In this document: positions 6,303 through 13,813 of the stretch, piece after piece
Layout of the letters: every line of letters begins with the position of its first letter
Numbering within the stretch: position 1 is the first letter of the stretch
Assembly: GCA_029940345.1 (NCBI GenBank)
Contig: JAOZRC010000053.1
Span: 1 to 14,902, forward strand
Source of the DNA: Desulfobacterales bacterium
Lineage (GTDB): Bacteria; Desulfobacterota; Desulfobacteria; Desulfobacterales; JAUCGF01
Length of the DNA stretch: 14,902 nucleotides
Direction of reading: 5' to 3'
Notes under the pieces: model-generated
Told to the model about the DNA's origin: nothing
Database searches by the model: none
What the model saw: the letters and a program-made list of their open reading frames with translations, nothing else
Position numbers and translations under genes: made by a program

Positions 6303-7292
6303 TTACTTACCGGCGGCTTTGTAATACGCATCTAAAATCGTTTTGGCATCTGCACCGACTTTTTTAGCCCACTCGGCGCGTAATTTGACGCCCAAGGCAT
6401 CTAATTCAGCGCGGAATTCTTTACTGACCGTGCTAACGGCCATGCCTTTCTCTTTCAGTGTGGCCAAGCTCTTGGCATCCATGTCACCGGCAAGTTTCCA
6501 CATTTCATCTTCCATTTTGGCAGCGATTTCCGTTACCGTTTTGCGGGTATTTTCAGGAAGCTTATTCCAGGCGTCAAGGTTGACGTTAATCATATTGACG
6601 GGTCCGACGATATTGATAGGCGTAAAAAACTTGAGTATTTCCCAGGCCTTGGCATCAACACCGGATACGGATGACGTATACATGGAATCTAAAAGCCCGG
6701 CTTTCATGGCCGGATACACTTCGCTAAAAGGCATTTTACGAGCCGCTATGCCGGTGGCTTTGCCAAAAGCCAGGCCGGTTCCGTCATACACGCGCATTTT
6801 AAGCCCTTTAAGATCGGATGCTGATTTGATCTCACGCTGGGTGTAAATCCCTGAAAATGGCCATACGGAAGTATACAGCGTGAATTGGTTGAATTTTTTC
6901 AGCACCTTGGCGTAGGTCGATTTGGCTTTTTCATAGAGAAGCCGTTGTTCGGCCGCAGTGGCAGAGATAAATGGCTGGGCTGTCAGCGCCAGAACCGGCG
7001 CATCGCCTTCAACCATACCGGTAGGCACTTCGGCAATGGCAAGCTGTCCTTCCGCGACGGACCTCAGTAATTCAGGCCCTTTGAATCCCAAAGCGGCGCC
7101 GGCATGAAGAACGATGTTAAGTTCTCCACCAGTCGCTTTTTTGACTGCATCAGCAAATCGCTGGGCTCCCTGGGAATGAAAATTACCGGCCGGATAGTTC
7201 AAATGCATGTCCCATTTGGTTTTTGCCATCACGTCTGATAACGCTCCGAAAGTAAAAACCACACAAATCAATACCAAAAAAACTTTTTTCAT
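6303..7292 (-). CDS. dctP: TRAP transporter solute-binding protein, DctP family
   Basis: 329 residues. The first 23 or so form a typical Sec signal peptide (MKK start, hydrophobic stretch, cleavage after VMA). The mature part is a DctP/DctP7-like periplasmic binding protein: FHSQGAQRFADAV, the GxLxI strand, FISATAAEQRLLYE, and the conserved KMRVYDG segment, in which R167 is the likely carboxylate-binding Arg. It would deliver a small organic acid to a TRAP permease. A strong ribosome binding site (GGGAGGT, about 8 bases before the ATG) supports the start. No DctQ or DctM membrane partner lies in the window, so it is an orphan here and should use a permease encoded elsewhere. It is divergent from the amidohydrolase gene. 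The ligand cannot be read from the sequence. Confidence 0.93.
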   Translation of the reverse strand: MKKVFLVLICVVFTFGALSDVMAKTKWDMHLNYPAGNFHSQGAQRFADAVKKATGGELNIVLHAGAALGFKGPELLRSVAEGQLAIAEVPTGMVEGDAPVLALTAQPFISATAAEQRLLYEKAKSTYAKVLKKFNQFTLYTSVWPFSGIYTQREIKSASDLKGLKMRVYDGTGLAFGKATGIAARKMPFSEVYPAMKAGLLDSMYTSSVSGVDAKAWEILKFFTPINIVGPVNMINVNLDAWNKLPENTRKTVTEIAAKMEDEMWKLAGDMDAKSLATLKEKGMAVSTVSKEFRAELDALGVKLRAEWAKKVGADAKTILDAYYKAAGK

Positions 7293-7377
7293 CTTACTTA
7301 CCTCCCTTGGTTTTTAGTGTCTGATGAAAAGCATAAAATTGCGTTCTTCAAAAAACGGTTAATAAAAATAGGCCGCT

Positions 7378-7406
7378 ATTATAAGGTATGACAGATTTAA
7401 ACCATT
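7378..7406 (-). promoter_or_regulatory. Candidate sigma70 promoter for dctP
   Basis: A perfect -10 hexamer TATAAT lies on the minus strand at 7378-7383, 85 bases before the dctP start codon. The -35 region is weak (AATGGT at 7401-7406 with 17-base spacing). The adjacent inverted repeat AACCATT/AATGGTT suggests regulation. Confidence 0.4.
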
Positions 7407-7679
7407 TGAATCGTTATAATAATAGACTCTTAATGGTTAAAATGTCTTGACTCATTTTAGCAACCGAAAAATTCATCGAAATCGTATTTTTTTAAGGTTA
7501 CAAATTTAAATATTAAAGCTAAAATATTATCAGATATGGTGGGATTGTCAAGATTAAACAAAAATTTCAACACCTATTCGGATCTAACATTCCAATCTTG
7601 ATTTTCCCATGTAACACACGCAGGCTAAAACTTCCATTTTGGATAGGCCAGCTATTGGGTTACAATTACTAAATAAATA

Positions 7680-7707
7680 TTGCATCCTTTGAAAAACCTG
7701 CTAAAAT
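7680..7707 (+). promoter_or_regulatory. Candidate sigma70 promoter for the amidohydrolase-glycosyltransferase pair
   Basis: TTGCAT (7680-7685) and TAAAAT (7702-7707) are 16 bases apart, leaving a leader of about 35 bases before the ATG at 7749. The -10 matches five of six consensus bases; the -35 matches only the TTG strongly. Confidence 0.35.
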
Positions 7708-7748
7708 ATTATTTTTAAAATTGTGGATATAACAAAGGTGTAAAGAGA

Positions 7749-9059
7749 ATGCCAACGTTTGATAGCGTTATTTATAATGCCTCAATTATTACAGTGAATC
7801 CTGATTTCGACATTATTCCCGACGGTGTGATTGGCATTAAAGATGGCCGAATCGCAACAGTGGAAGCACGAGATGTGAATCCGACATTACCTTCGGCATC
7901 AGAGAGGATAGACGGCCAGGGCGGAATTGTCATGCCGGGCTTGGTCAACACGCACACGCATCTGCCCATGACGCTGTTTCGGGGCCTGGCCGATGATTTG
8001 CCGCTTCTGACCTGGTTGAATGAACATATCTTTCCGGCTGAAAAAACAATGCTTTGTCCTGAAACCGTTTATGCCGGAGCGCTTTTGGCGTGTGCGGAGA
8101 TGCTGCTTTCCGGAACCACCTGCTGCTGTGATGGCTATTTTTATGAAGATGATGCTGCCAAAGCGATTGCGATTTCCGGTATTCGCGCCGTCGCCGCCCA
8201 GGGCGTCATTGATTTTCCCGCACCGGGTGTTCCGGATCCGAGCTTAAACATTCAGGCCGCATCCGCGTTTGTGGACAAGTGGCAAGGCGTATCTCCTACA
8301 ATTACGCCTTCAATTTTTTGTCATTCCCCCTACACCTGCTCATCTGAAACCTTGAAAGCGGCTAAAAAAGCAACGCGTGAATATGATGTACTCTTTCAAA
8401 TTCACGTTGCTGAAACCAAGGCCGAAAGAGAGCATTGTCTGGCGGAACACGGGGTCACACCGGTCAGGTATCTGGCCAATCTTGGGATGCTGGATCAGAA
8501 AACACTTTTGGTTCATGCTATATGGGTGGATGATGAAGATATTGAAATCATCGCCCAAAATGGCGCCAATGTTTCAGTTACAACGGAAAGCGAAATGAAA
8601 CTGGCTTCCGGGATAGCGCCGTTGCCTGAATTTATAAAGTCCGGGGTGACTGTCGGGCTTGGAACCGATGGCTGCGCCAGTAATAACGATCTTGATCTTT
8701 TCCGGGAAATGGATGTAACGGCCAAACTTCATAAAGTGAATTCTTGCGACCCCTGTGTGGCGGATGCGCAAACTATCCTTAAACTGGCAACAATCGGCGG
8801 CGCCAATGCAATCGGCCTGGATCACCTGATCGGCTCGGTCGAACCCGGGAAACAGGCTGATCTGATTATTATTGACACGAATAAACCGCACTTGACGCCG
8901 GTTTATAACCTCCCGTCTCTTATTGTTTATAGCGCAAGCGGAGCCGATGTCAGGGATGTACTGGTGGACGGAAAAACAGTGTTGCGTAATCGACAATTGC
9001 TAACATCCGATGTCAACAAAATTATGGCCAATGTTAATCGGATGCGGATTACCGATTGA
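7749..9059 (+). CDS. mtaD: Amidohydrolase, 5-methylthioadenosine/S-adenosylhomocysteine deaminase type
   Basis: 436 residues, usual length for the TrzA/MTA-SAH deaminase group of metal-dependent amidohydrolases. It would deaminate the adenine ring of methylthioadenosine or S-adenosylhomocysteine to the inosine form. Metal ligands are in place: H69 and H71 (VNTHTH), H219 (QIHVAET) and D307 (GLGTDG), with catalytic E222 and H256. The segment HLPMTLFRGLADDLPLLTWL is diagnostic. Two deviations: the conserved H-x-P-x-S-N-x-K-L motif reads VTTESEMKL near 277-285, and GTT is followed by three Cys (C125-C127). AGGTG precedes the ATG by about nine bases. A glycosyltransferase follows 34 bases downstream, probably in the same transcript. 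Substrate is uncertain within the family (SAH, MTA, guanine or related). Confidence 0.85.
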   Translation: MPTFDSVIYNASIITVNPDFDIIPDGVIGIKDGRIATVEARDVNPTLPSASERIDGQGGIVMPGLVNTHTHLPMTLFRGLADDLPLLTWLNEHIFPAEKTMLCPETVYAGALLACAEMLLSGTTCCCDGYFYEDDAAKAIAISGIRAVAAQGVIDFPAPGVPDPSLNIQAASAFVDKWQGVSPTITPSIFCHSPYTCSSETLKAAKKATREYDVLFQIHVAETKAEREHCLAEHGVTPVRYLANLGMLDQKTLLVHAIWVDDEDIEIIAQNGANVSVTTESEMKLASGIAPLPEFIKSGVTVGLGTDGCASNNDLDLFREMDVTAKLHKVNSCDPCVADAQTILKLATIGGANAIGLDHLIGSVEPGKQADLIIIDTNKPHLTPVYNLPSLIVYSASGADVRDVLVDGKTVLRNRQLLTSDVNKIMANVNRMRITD

Positions 9060-9093
9060 TTTTCAAACGATTTAAAAAAAAAGGAAAATAAAA

Positions 9094-10383
9094 ATGAAAA
9101 TTTGTCCGATTTGCGGCAAAAAACACCATGCCGGATTTATCTCTACACGTTTTGAAGGCACAGATGGCGTTTCTTTGGAGACCGAAAAATGGGTGCAAAT
9201 CTTTGAAAAGGAAGAGATTACCTGCTGCTATTTTGCCGGCGCTTTGGATCGGCCTGAGGGACAGTCCTATCAGGTTCCCGAAGCCCATTTCGATCATCCT
9301 GAAATCAGGGCGATTTACAACAGTTGCTTCGGTGTAATACGGCGTGAGCGCCATATTACGCAGCAAATTTATGCAATCAAACGCAAATTAAAGGATCATC
9401 TTTATCGGTTTATCGATAAATTTGATATTGAATTTTTAGTGCCTCAAAACGCCCTGACCATACCATTAAATATCCCCCTGGGCATTGCAATCACCGAAGT
9501 GATTTCGGAAACCGGCATTCCGGTTATTGCGCATCATCACGATTTTTTTTGGGAACGCAAACATTTTACCACCAATGCGGTTTGGGAATATTTAAACATG
9601 GCGTTTCCACCCCATTTGCCGTCTATCCGTCATGTGGTCATTAACTCATCCCAGGATAACCAGTTAAGCCTGCGCACCGGCATATCCGGCACGGTCATTC
9701 CCAATGTGATGGATTTTGGAAGCCCGCCGCCCCTGCCGGATGAGTATGCAGCGGATATTCGGGATGCCTTGGGCGTTGCCGATGATGAAACGCTCGTTCT
9801 TCAACCGACCCGAATCGTTAAGCGCAAAGGAATCGAACATGCCATTGAATTGGTACGGCGTCTCGGCAAAAAAGCCAAGCTGGTTATTTCCCACGCCTCA
9901 GGTGATGAAGGCTACGACTACGCGCGAAGATTGCGCAATTATTCGGAATTGATGAACGTGCATACCATTTTTGCATCGGACATCATTGGTGACAAACGGG
10001 GGCGCACTCCGGACGGCCAAAAAATATATACGTTGGCGGATATCTATCATTATGCCGATCTGGTGACGTATCCTTCCAATATTGAGGGGTTTGGCAACGC
10101 TTTTCTAGAGGCGATCTATTTTTGCAAACCGATTGTGGTCAATAATTATTCCATTTATGCAACCGATATTAAGCCAAAAGGGTTTGATGTGATCGAAATT
10201 GATGGGTATGTCGATGAGGGCGCAATGCGCCGCACCAGGGAAGTGTTGCGGGATCCCGAACTGTGTGTGAAAATGACGAAGCATAATTATGATATCGCCA
10301 AAAGGTTTTTCTCTTATGCCGTTCTGGAGCAGAAACTGAAAACAATTCTGGCCGATTGCCTGGGGTGCCGCTCAATTGCCTAA
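9094..10383 (+). CDS. GT4-family glycosyltransferase with N-terminal CxxC
   Basis: 429 residues, GT-B fold, cytoplasmic. The N-terminal acceptor domain has FISTRFEGTDGVSLE and the HHHDFFWER segment (147-155). The C-terminal nucleotide-sugar domain begins near 235 with LQPTRIVKRKGIE and carries the retaining-GT E-x7-E motif E331...E339 in EGFGNAFLEA. It likely transfers a sugar from a nucleotide donor to a small acceptor or glycan; which one cannot be read. Odd: the protein opens with MKICPICGKKHH, a CxxC plus HH that could bind metal and that I do not know from this family. The start is well supported by AAGGA about nine bases before the ATG. It follows the amidohydrolase by 34 bases and converges on the GT2 gene with 12 bases between stops. 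Confidence 0.85.
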   Translation: MKICPICGKKHHAGFISTRFEGTDGVSLETEKWVQIFEKEEITCCYFAGALDRPEGQSYQVPEAHFDHPEIRAIYNSCFGVIRRERHITQQIYAIKRKLKDHLYRFIDKFDIEFLVPQNALTIPLNIPLGIAITEVISETGIPVIAHHHDFFWERKHFTTNAVWEYLNMAFPPHLPSIRHVVINSSQDNQLSLRTGISGTVIPNVMDFGSPPPLPDEYAADIRDALGVADDETLVLQPTRIVKRKGIEHAIELVRRLGKKAKLVISHASGDEGYDYARRLRNYSELMNVHTIFASDIIGDKRGRTPDGQKIYTLADIYHYADLVTYPSNIEGFGNAFLEAIYFCKPIVVNNYSIYATDIKPKGFDVIEIDGYVDEGAMRRTREVLRDPELCVKMTKHNYDIAKRFFSYAVLEQKLKTILADCLGCRSIA

Positions 10384-10410
10384 AAATTATAAAACCTAAA
10401 AATTATAAAA
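10379..10410. repeat. Perfect 16-bp tandem duplication carrying two opposing stop codons
   Basis: CCTAAAAATTATAAAA occurs twice without spacer (10379-10394 and 10395-10410). The first copy contains the TAA stop of the rightward GT4 gene; the second contains the TAG stop of the leftward GT2 gene. A single copy would have made the two genes end within the same few bases. No hairpin terminator is visible between them. Confidence 0.9.
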
Positions 10411-11139
10411 ACGGATCAATCTTGCCGGTGATACACCCGCCAGATAAAGCAGTATAATCGACCAGTTTCTTAAGGTGCCATATAATACGCCTTCTTTTTG
10501 CCAACGCCGGGGAGAAGTCTTAACCTTATCAGGTATAATTTTTATTTTGTATCGTTTTTTTTTAATGCGCCGCATCAGTTCGACATCTTCCATAATAGGG
10601 ATATCTTGGAAGCCGCCCATGCGGGAAAAAAAACTTTTTCTGATGAAAATGGCCTGATCACCATAAGGGATTCGTGTGATGCGGGATCTGAGGGATGCGG
10701 CTGCGGCAATAATTTTATAAACCTGACGCTCGGATTGAATGCCTAGATCGAAAGCACCGCCCATGACATTATGGTCGGCTAAAGCGCTACGAATTGCGCT
10801 GGCGGCATTGTTCGGCAAACAGGTGTCGCTATGCAAAAAAATAAGCACATCGCCGTTTGCGGCAATTGCGCCGTTATTCATCTGAAGGCCGCGCCCTTTG
10901 GGCGATTTAACCTTCACAATATCCGGATCGTTAACGACTTTTAACGTATTTCCCCAAGAATCGCCATCTACAACGATAATTTCAAAATCAACCCCTTGGA
11001 AGTACCTTTTTAAATGCGCCAAGGTCGTATTGATCGTTTCCGCTTCGTTTAAAACCGGTATGATAACAGAAATCAGAAAAGCGGAATTGTCCCTATTCAC
11101 GATTTCCAATTTTTCTATTCCAATTGTTTTGACGCCCAA
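10396..11139 (-). CDS. GT2-family glycosyltransferase (rSAM/selenodomain-associated transferase 2-like)
   Basis: 247 residues, GT-A fold. Visible are ISVIIPVLNEAETI (23-36), IIVVDGDS (54-61), LIFLHSDT with the DxD-like SDT (104-106), GGAFDLG, IPYGDQAIF and the MEDVELMRRIKK segment; the overall pattern is that of the TIGR04283 group. The usual DGGSxDxT motif reads DGDSWGNT, so the second Asp is replaced by Gly63. The frame opens at a TTG (11139) inside the end of oleC, a 25-base overlap; a GTG at 11098-11100 is an equally reasonable start and would remove the overlap. It follows oleC in the same direction, where oleD is often found. No radical-SAM partner is in the window. Acceptor and donor unknown. 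Confidence 0.82.
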   Translation of the reverse strand: MGVKTIGIEKLEIVNRDNSAFLISVIIPVLNEAETINTTLAHLKRYFQGVDFEIIVVDGDSWGNTLKVVNDPDIVKVKSPKGRGLQMNNGAIAANGDVLIFLHSDTCLPNNAASAIRSALADHNVMGGAFDLGIQSERQVYKIIAAAASLRSRITRIPYGDQAIFIRKSFFSRMGGFQDIPIMEDVELMRRIKKKRYKIKIIPDKVKTSPRRWQKEGVLYGTLRNWSIILLYLAGVSPARLIRFYNF

Positions 11140-12785
11140 ACGGCTAACTTTTCCCTGAAAATCTTGGAGTTATGGCGTACATCAACCGGAAAGCCATGGT
11201 GAAACAGGATCGTATCAATATCCTTAGTTTGCACATTCAGAGTGGCAAGTTCAAGGAGTTCCTGTCTGATTTGAGATTCACCGTTGTGATCCCGGTCAGG
11301 TTCCAGTTCAACAATAATAACCGGTGTTTGTTCAGGAGGGTCCCCTATGCCGACTAAAGCGCTGCGGAATACGTTGGAATGATTGTTAAATATGGATTCA
11401 CAAGGAATCGTAAAAAGGGTTTCCTGCGGTGTGACCACGCGATGATTTTTACGGCCGCAGAACCAAATACGGCCGCGATTATCTTGCCATCCCAAGTCTC
11501 CCATGCGATGCCACACCGTGTTGCCGGATTTGATTTTGGCCAACAGATCTTCCATGGGATCTTCAAAATAGGTTTGGGTGACCACGTCGCCTTTAACGGT
11601 GATTTCCCCGATTTCACCATTAGGCAGTACTAAATCATCAGACCAGATACGGATCGGATCATCATAAATGCTGATTATTTTAACTTCAATTCCTTTAACG
11701 GGACGTCCCACACAAATTCCGTATCCTTTGTCGCTTAGTTTGGCTGTTTCCGTGAGGATTTCCTTGGAGCCGATAACGATTACGGGCATGGCCTCGGTGG
11801 CACCATAAGGTGTGAAAATTTCGGCATCCTCATCCAAAACCGAAGTAAACTTGTCAAGAATATCAGGCGTTACCGGAGCACCGGCGCTAATAATGCGCTT
11901 TAATGACGGGAGTTTGATGTTTTTGCGATTACTATAAGCGCCAAGACGGCGAAGCAGCGCTGGTGAAGCAAATATATTGGTTACGCCATGATTAGAGATG
12001 GCTTCAACCAGTTTCCGGGGTTCAGCTTGCGCTGGTTTGGTCGGGTCCATATCCGGTATGACGGCTGTCATTCCCATAGCGGGATCGAAAAGGGCGAAAA
12101 GCGGAAAGGTGGGAAGATCGACTTCATCGGAACTGATCTCGAAACGGGAACGGATGTGACGGACCTGGGCGTCAAAGGTTGCGTGCGTATAAACAACCCC
12201 TTTGGCCGGCCCGGTGCTGCCGCTGGTAAAAAGAATCGCGGCGGTTTCATTATTATCAACCTGCGCCAAAGGATACGGTTTCCATGGTCGATAGCGCAGA
12301 TCATCAAGTTTTAGCCCCCCCCAGAACCAGCGGCGTCCGACAGTCACCCATTTTCTGACCGTTTTAAAATGTTTGGGATAAATTTTTCGCATTAAATGGG
12401 CGCGGGGAATGCCGATAAACACTTCCGGACGACTGACCCGCAGACATCGAAGCATCGGTCGAAGCCCCATTCCCGGATCGACAATAACCGGAATGATTCC
12501 CGCTTTAAAAAGCGCGAAAGTTAACGCAATAAAATCCAAGCCGGGCGTCACCATCAAAATGGTTCGCATCCCTCGTGTGACACCGACTGCCTCCAGTCCA
12601 TGCGCCAGGCAGTCCGATTCTTTATCCAGTTGACGTAAAGTCAGATGGATATAGCGAGCAAGACCGTCTTCATTCCTTCCGGAAGGAGACACCACCGCTT
12701 TTTTATACGGTTGCATTTTGGCCATTGTACGCAAATGACCGGCAATATTGATAATATTGTTTAAATCAGATGGTTTTTCAGGCAT
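11115..12785 (-). CDS. oleC: OleC-type acyl-CoA synthetase-like enzyme (beta-lactone synthetase)
   Basis: 556 residues, ANL superfamily of adenylating enzymes. The ATP-binding P-loop is TSGSTGPAKG (187-196); YGATEAMP lies at 327-334, the adenosine-binding Asp is D430 (HRMGDLGW) and the C-terminal catalytic Lys is probably K541. The segment MVTPGLDFIALTFALFKAG is characteristic of OleC. In olefin synthesis OleC uses ATP to convert a beta-hydroxy acid (made by OleA and OleD) to a beta-lactone. It lies 101 bases after oleB and overlaps the following GT2 frame. The ATG at 12785 has no clear Shine-Dalgarno. Because oleA and oleB are adjacent, the OleC call is stronger than the sequence alone would allow. 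Confidence 0.9.
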   Translation of the reverse strand: MPEKPSDLNNIINIAGHLRTMAKMQPYKKAVVSPSGRNEDGLARYIHLTLRQLDKESDCLAHGLEAVGVTRGMRTILMVTPGLDFIALTFALFKAGIIPVIVDPGMGLRPMLRCLRVSRPEVFIGIPRAHLMRKIYPKHFKTVRKWVTVGRRWFWGGLKLDDLRYRPWKPYPLAQVDNNETAAILFTSGSTGPAKGVVYTHATFDAQVRHIRSRFEISSDEVDLPTFPLFALFDPAMGMTAVIPDMDPTKPAQAEPRKLVEAISNHGVTNIFASPALLRRLGAYSNRKNIKLPSLKRIISAGAPVTPDILDKFTSVLDEDAEIFTPYGATEAMPVIVIGSKEILTETAKLSDKGYGICVGRPVKGIEVKIISIYDDPIRIWSDDLVLPNGEIGEITVKGDVVTQTYFEDPMEDLLAKIKSGNTVWHRMGDLGWQDNRGRIWFCGRKNHRVVTPQETLFTIPCESIFNNHSNVFRSALVGIGDPPEQTPVIIVELEPDRDHNGESQIRQELLELATLNVQTKDIDTILFHHGFPVDVRHNSKIFREKLAVWASKQLE

Positions 12786-12806
12786 AGCATTGAAATTGAG
12801 TCTTTA

Positions 12807-12835
12807 CAATTAGAGGGTCGTTTTAAAAATGTCAA
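12807..12835 (-). promoter_or_regulatory. Candidate internal promoter before oleC
   Basis: On the minus strand a perfect -35 TTGACA (12830-12835) is followed after 17 bases by TAATTG (12807-12812), a poor -10. Transcription would start only about 15 bases before the oleC ATG, giving a very short leader, which fits the lack of a ribosome binding site there. Confidence 0.3.
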
Positions 12836-12886
12836 TTGTGCAAGTCATACTTTTATTAATTAAATCTATAATCGTATTCGTTATCA

Positions 12887-13813
12887 TCAAACAGGATTGT
12901 TTTTCAAGAAACCTTTGATAATGAGAAGAATTTCGCGTGGTTTATCCTCTAAAATATAGTGTCCGGCATCTGCAAAGGCATGGACCTGGGCATGGGGAAA
13001 ACGCCGACGCCATTCATTAAGATATGTCAGGTCAAAAACAAAATCCTGCATTCCCCAGCAAATCAACATGGGAAGATGGGCAAGATGAGATAAATTCGAG
13101 TCTGTCGCACTTACCAAAGCATAACTGGGATCTCTGGATTTCATCGGGATATCACGTACAAAATTAAAAACGGCAATACGGTTGGCCCAACTATTATAAG
13201 GTGCGATTAGCCCCATTCGTACCGCTTGGGGCAGGTTTCTCACGGAAGCCATATATAAAGCGGCATAAGCAAACAGATTCAATCCTTGCACGGCCGGTTT
13301 CGACAACAAGGTGAAATTGCGCACCAGCGCCAATCGTAAGGGAAGTTTTTTCCGCTGGTTTCCATGCCAGGGCGGATGAAAAGCAGCCGTATTCATCAAG
13401 ACAATACGGGCAATCATACCCGGATTTCTTAACGCAAACGCCATCGCAATCATTCCGCCCCAATCATGGCATACCAGCGTAATTCCGGTGTTAATTCCCA
13501 AACGGTGAAGAAATTCTTCCAGATTATCCACACGGTTTTTTAATGTGTAAGTATAACGATCAGAACCCGGTTTTTCAGAAAGACCGCAACCGATATGATC
13601 CGGAACGATCATACGGTGATTGGAAGAAAGCCCCTTGATGAGTGTACGAAAATAGAATGACCATGTCGGATTGCCATGAACCGCCACTACCGGTTCGCCG
13701 TCACCTTCATCAATATAATGATACTGCAAAGAGGAGCTGAGTTCCATATAATGCGACGGGAACGGATAGAGATGGCGGAAAGGTGCCAGATTAATCGGTT
13801 TCGTTTTTACCAT
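12887..13813 (-). CDS. oleB: OleB-type alpha/beta-hydrolase (beta-lactone decarboxylase)
   Basis: 308 residues, haloalkane-dehalogenase-like alpha/beta-hydrolase. The oxyanion motif HGNPTWSFYFR starts at H46; the nucleophile is D117 in CHDWGG; a catalytic acid is likely near D257 (GMQDFVFD); the catalytic His is H285 (AGHYILED). The cap domain lies between about 145 and 225. In the Ole pathway OleB decarboxylates the cis-beta-lactone to a cis-olefin. Without its neighbours it would be called a haloalkane dehalogenase; between oleA and oleC, OleB is far more likely. The ATG at 13813 overlaps the oleA stop by seven bases and is preceded by a GGGG. Confidence 0.9.
   Translation of the reverse strand: MVKTKPINLAPFRHLYPFPSHYMELSSSLQYHYIDEGDGEPVVAVHGNPTWSFYFRTLIKGLSSNHRMIVPDHIGCGLSEKPGSDRYTYTLKNRVDNLEEFLHRLGINTGITLVCHDWGGMIAMAFALRNPGMIARIVLMNTAAFHPPWHGNQRKKLPLRLALVRNFTLLSKPAVQGLNLFAYAALYMASVRNLPQAVRMGLIAPYNSWANRIAVFNFVRDIPMKSRDPSYALVSATDSNLSHLAHLPMLICWGMQDFVFDLTYLNEWRRRFPHAQVHAFADAGHYILEDKPREILLIIKGFLKNNPV

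Larger units (their letters stand above)
7293..7748. other. Divergent intergenic region between dctP and the amidohydrolase gene
   Basis: 456 AT-rich bases without a gene. They should carry the promoters for both flanking genes (listed separately). An inverted repeat, TTAAACCATT (7397-7406) and AATGGTTAA (7432-7440), overlaps the probable -35 region of the leftward promoter and could be an operator. No riboswitch or terminator structure was recognised. Confidence 0.5.

Noticed and set aside
12887..13813. Haloalkane dehalogenase
   Set aside because: The catalytic motifs are shared with OleB, and the position between oleA and oleC favours beta-lactone decarboxylase.
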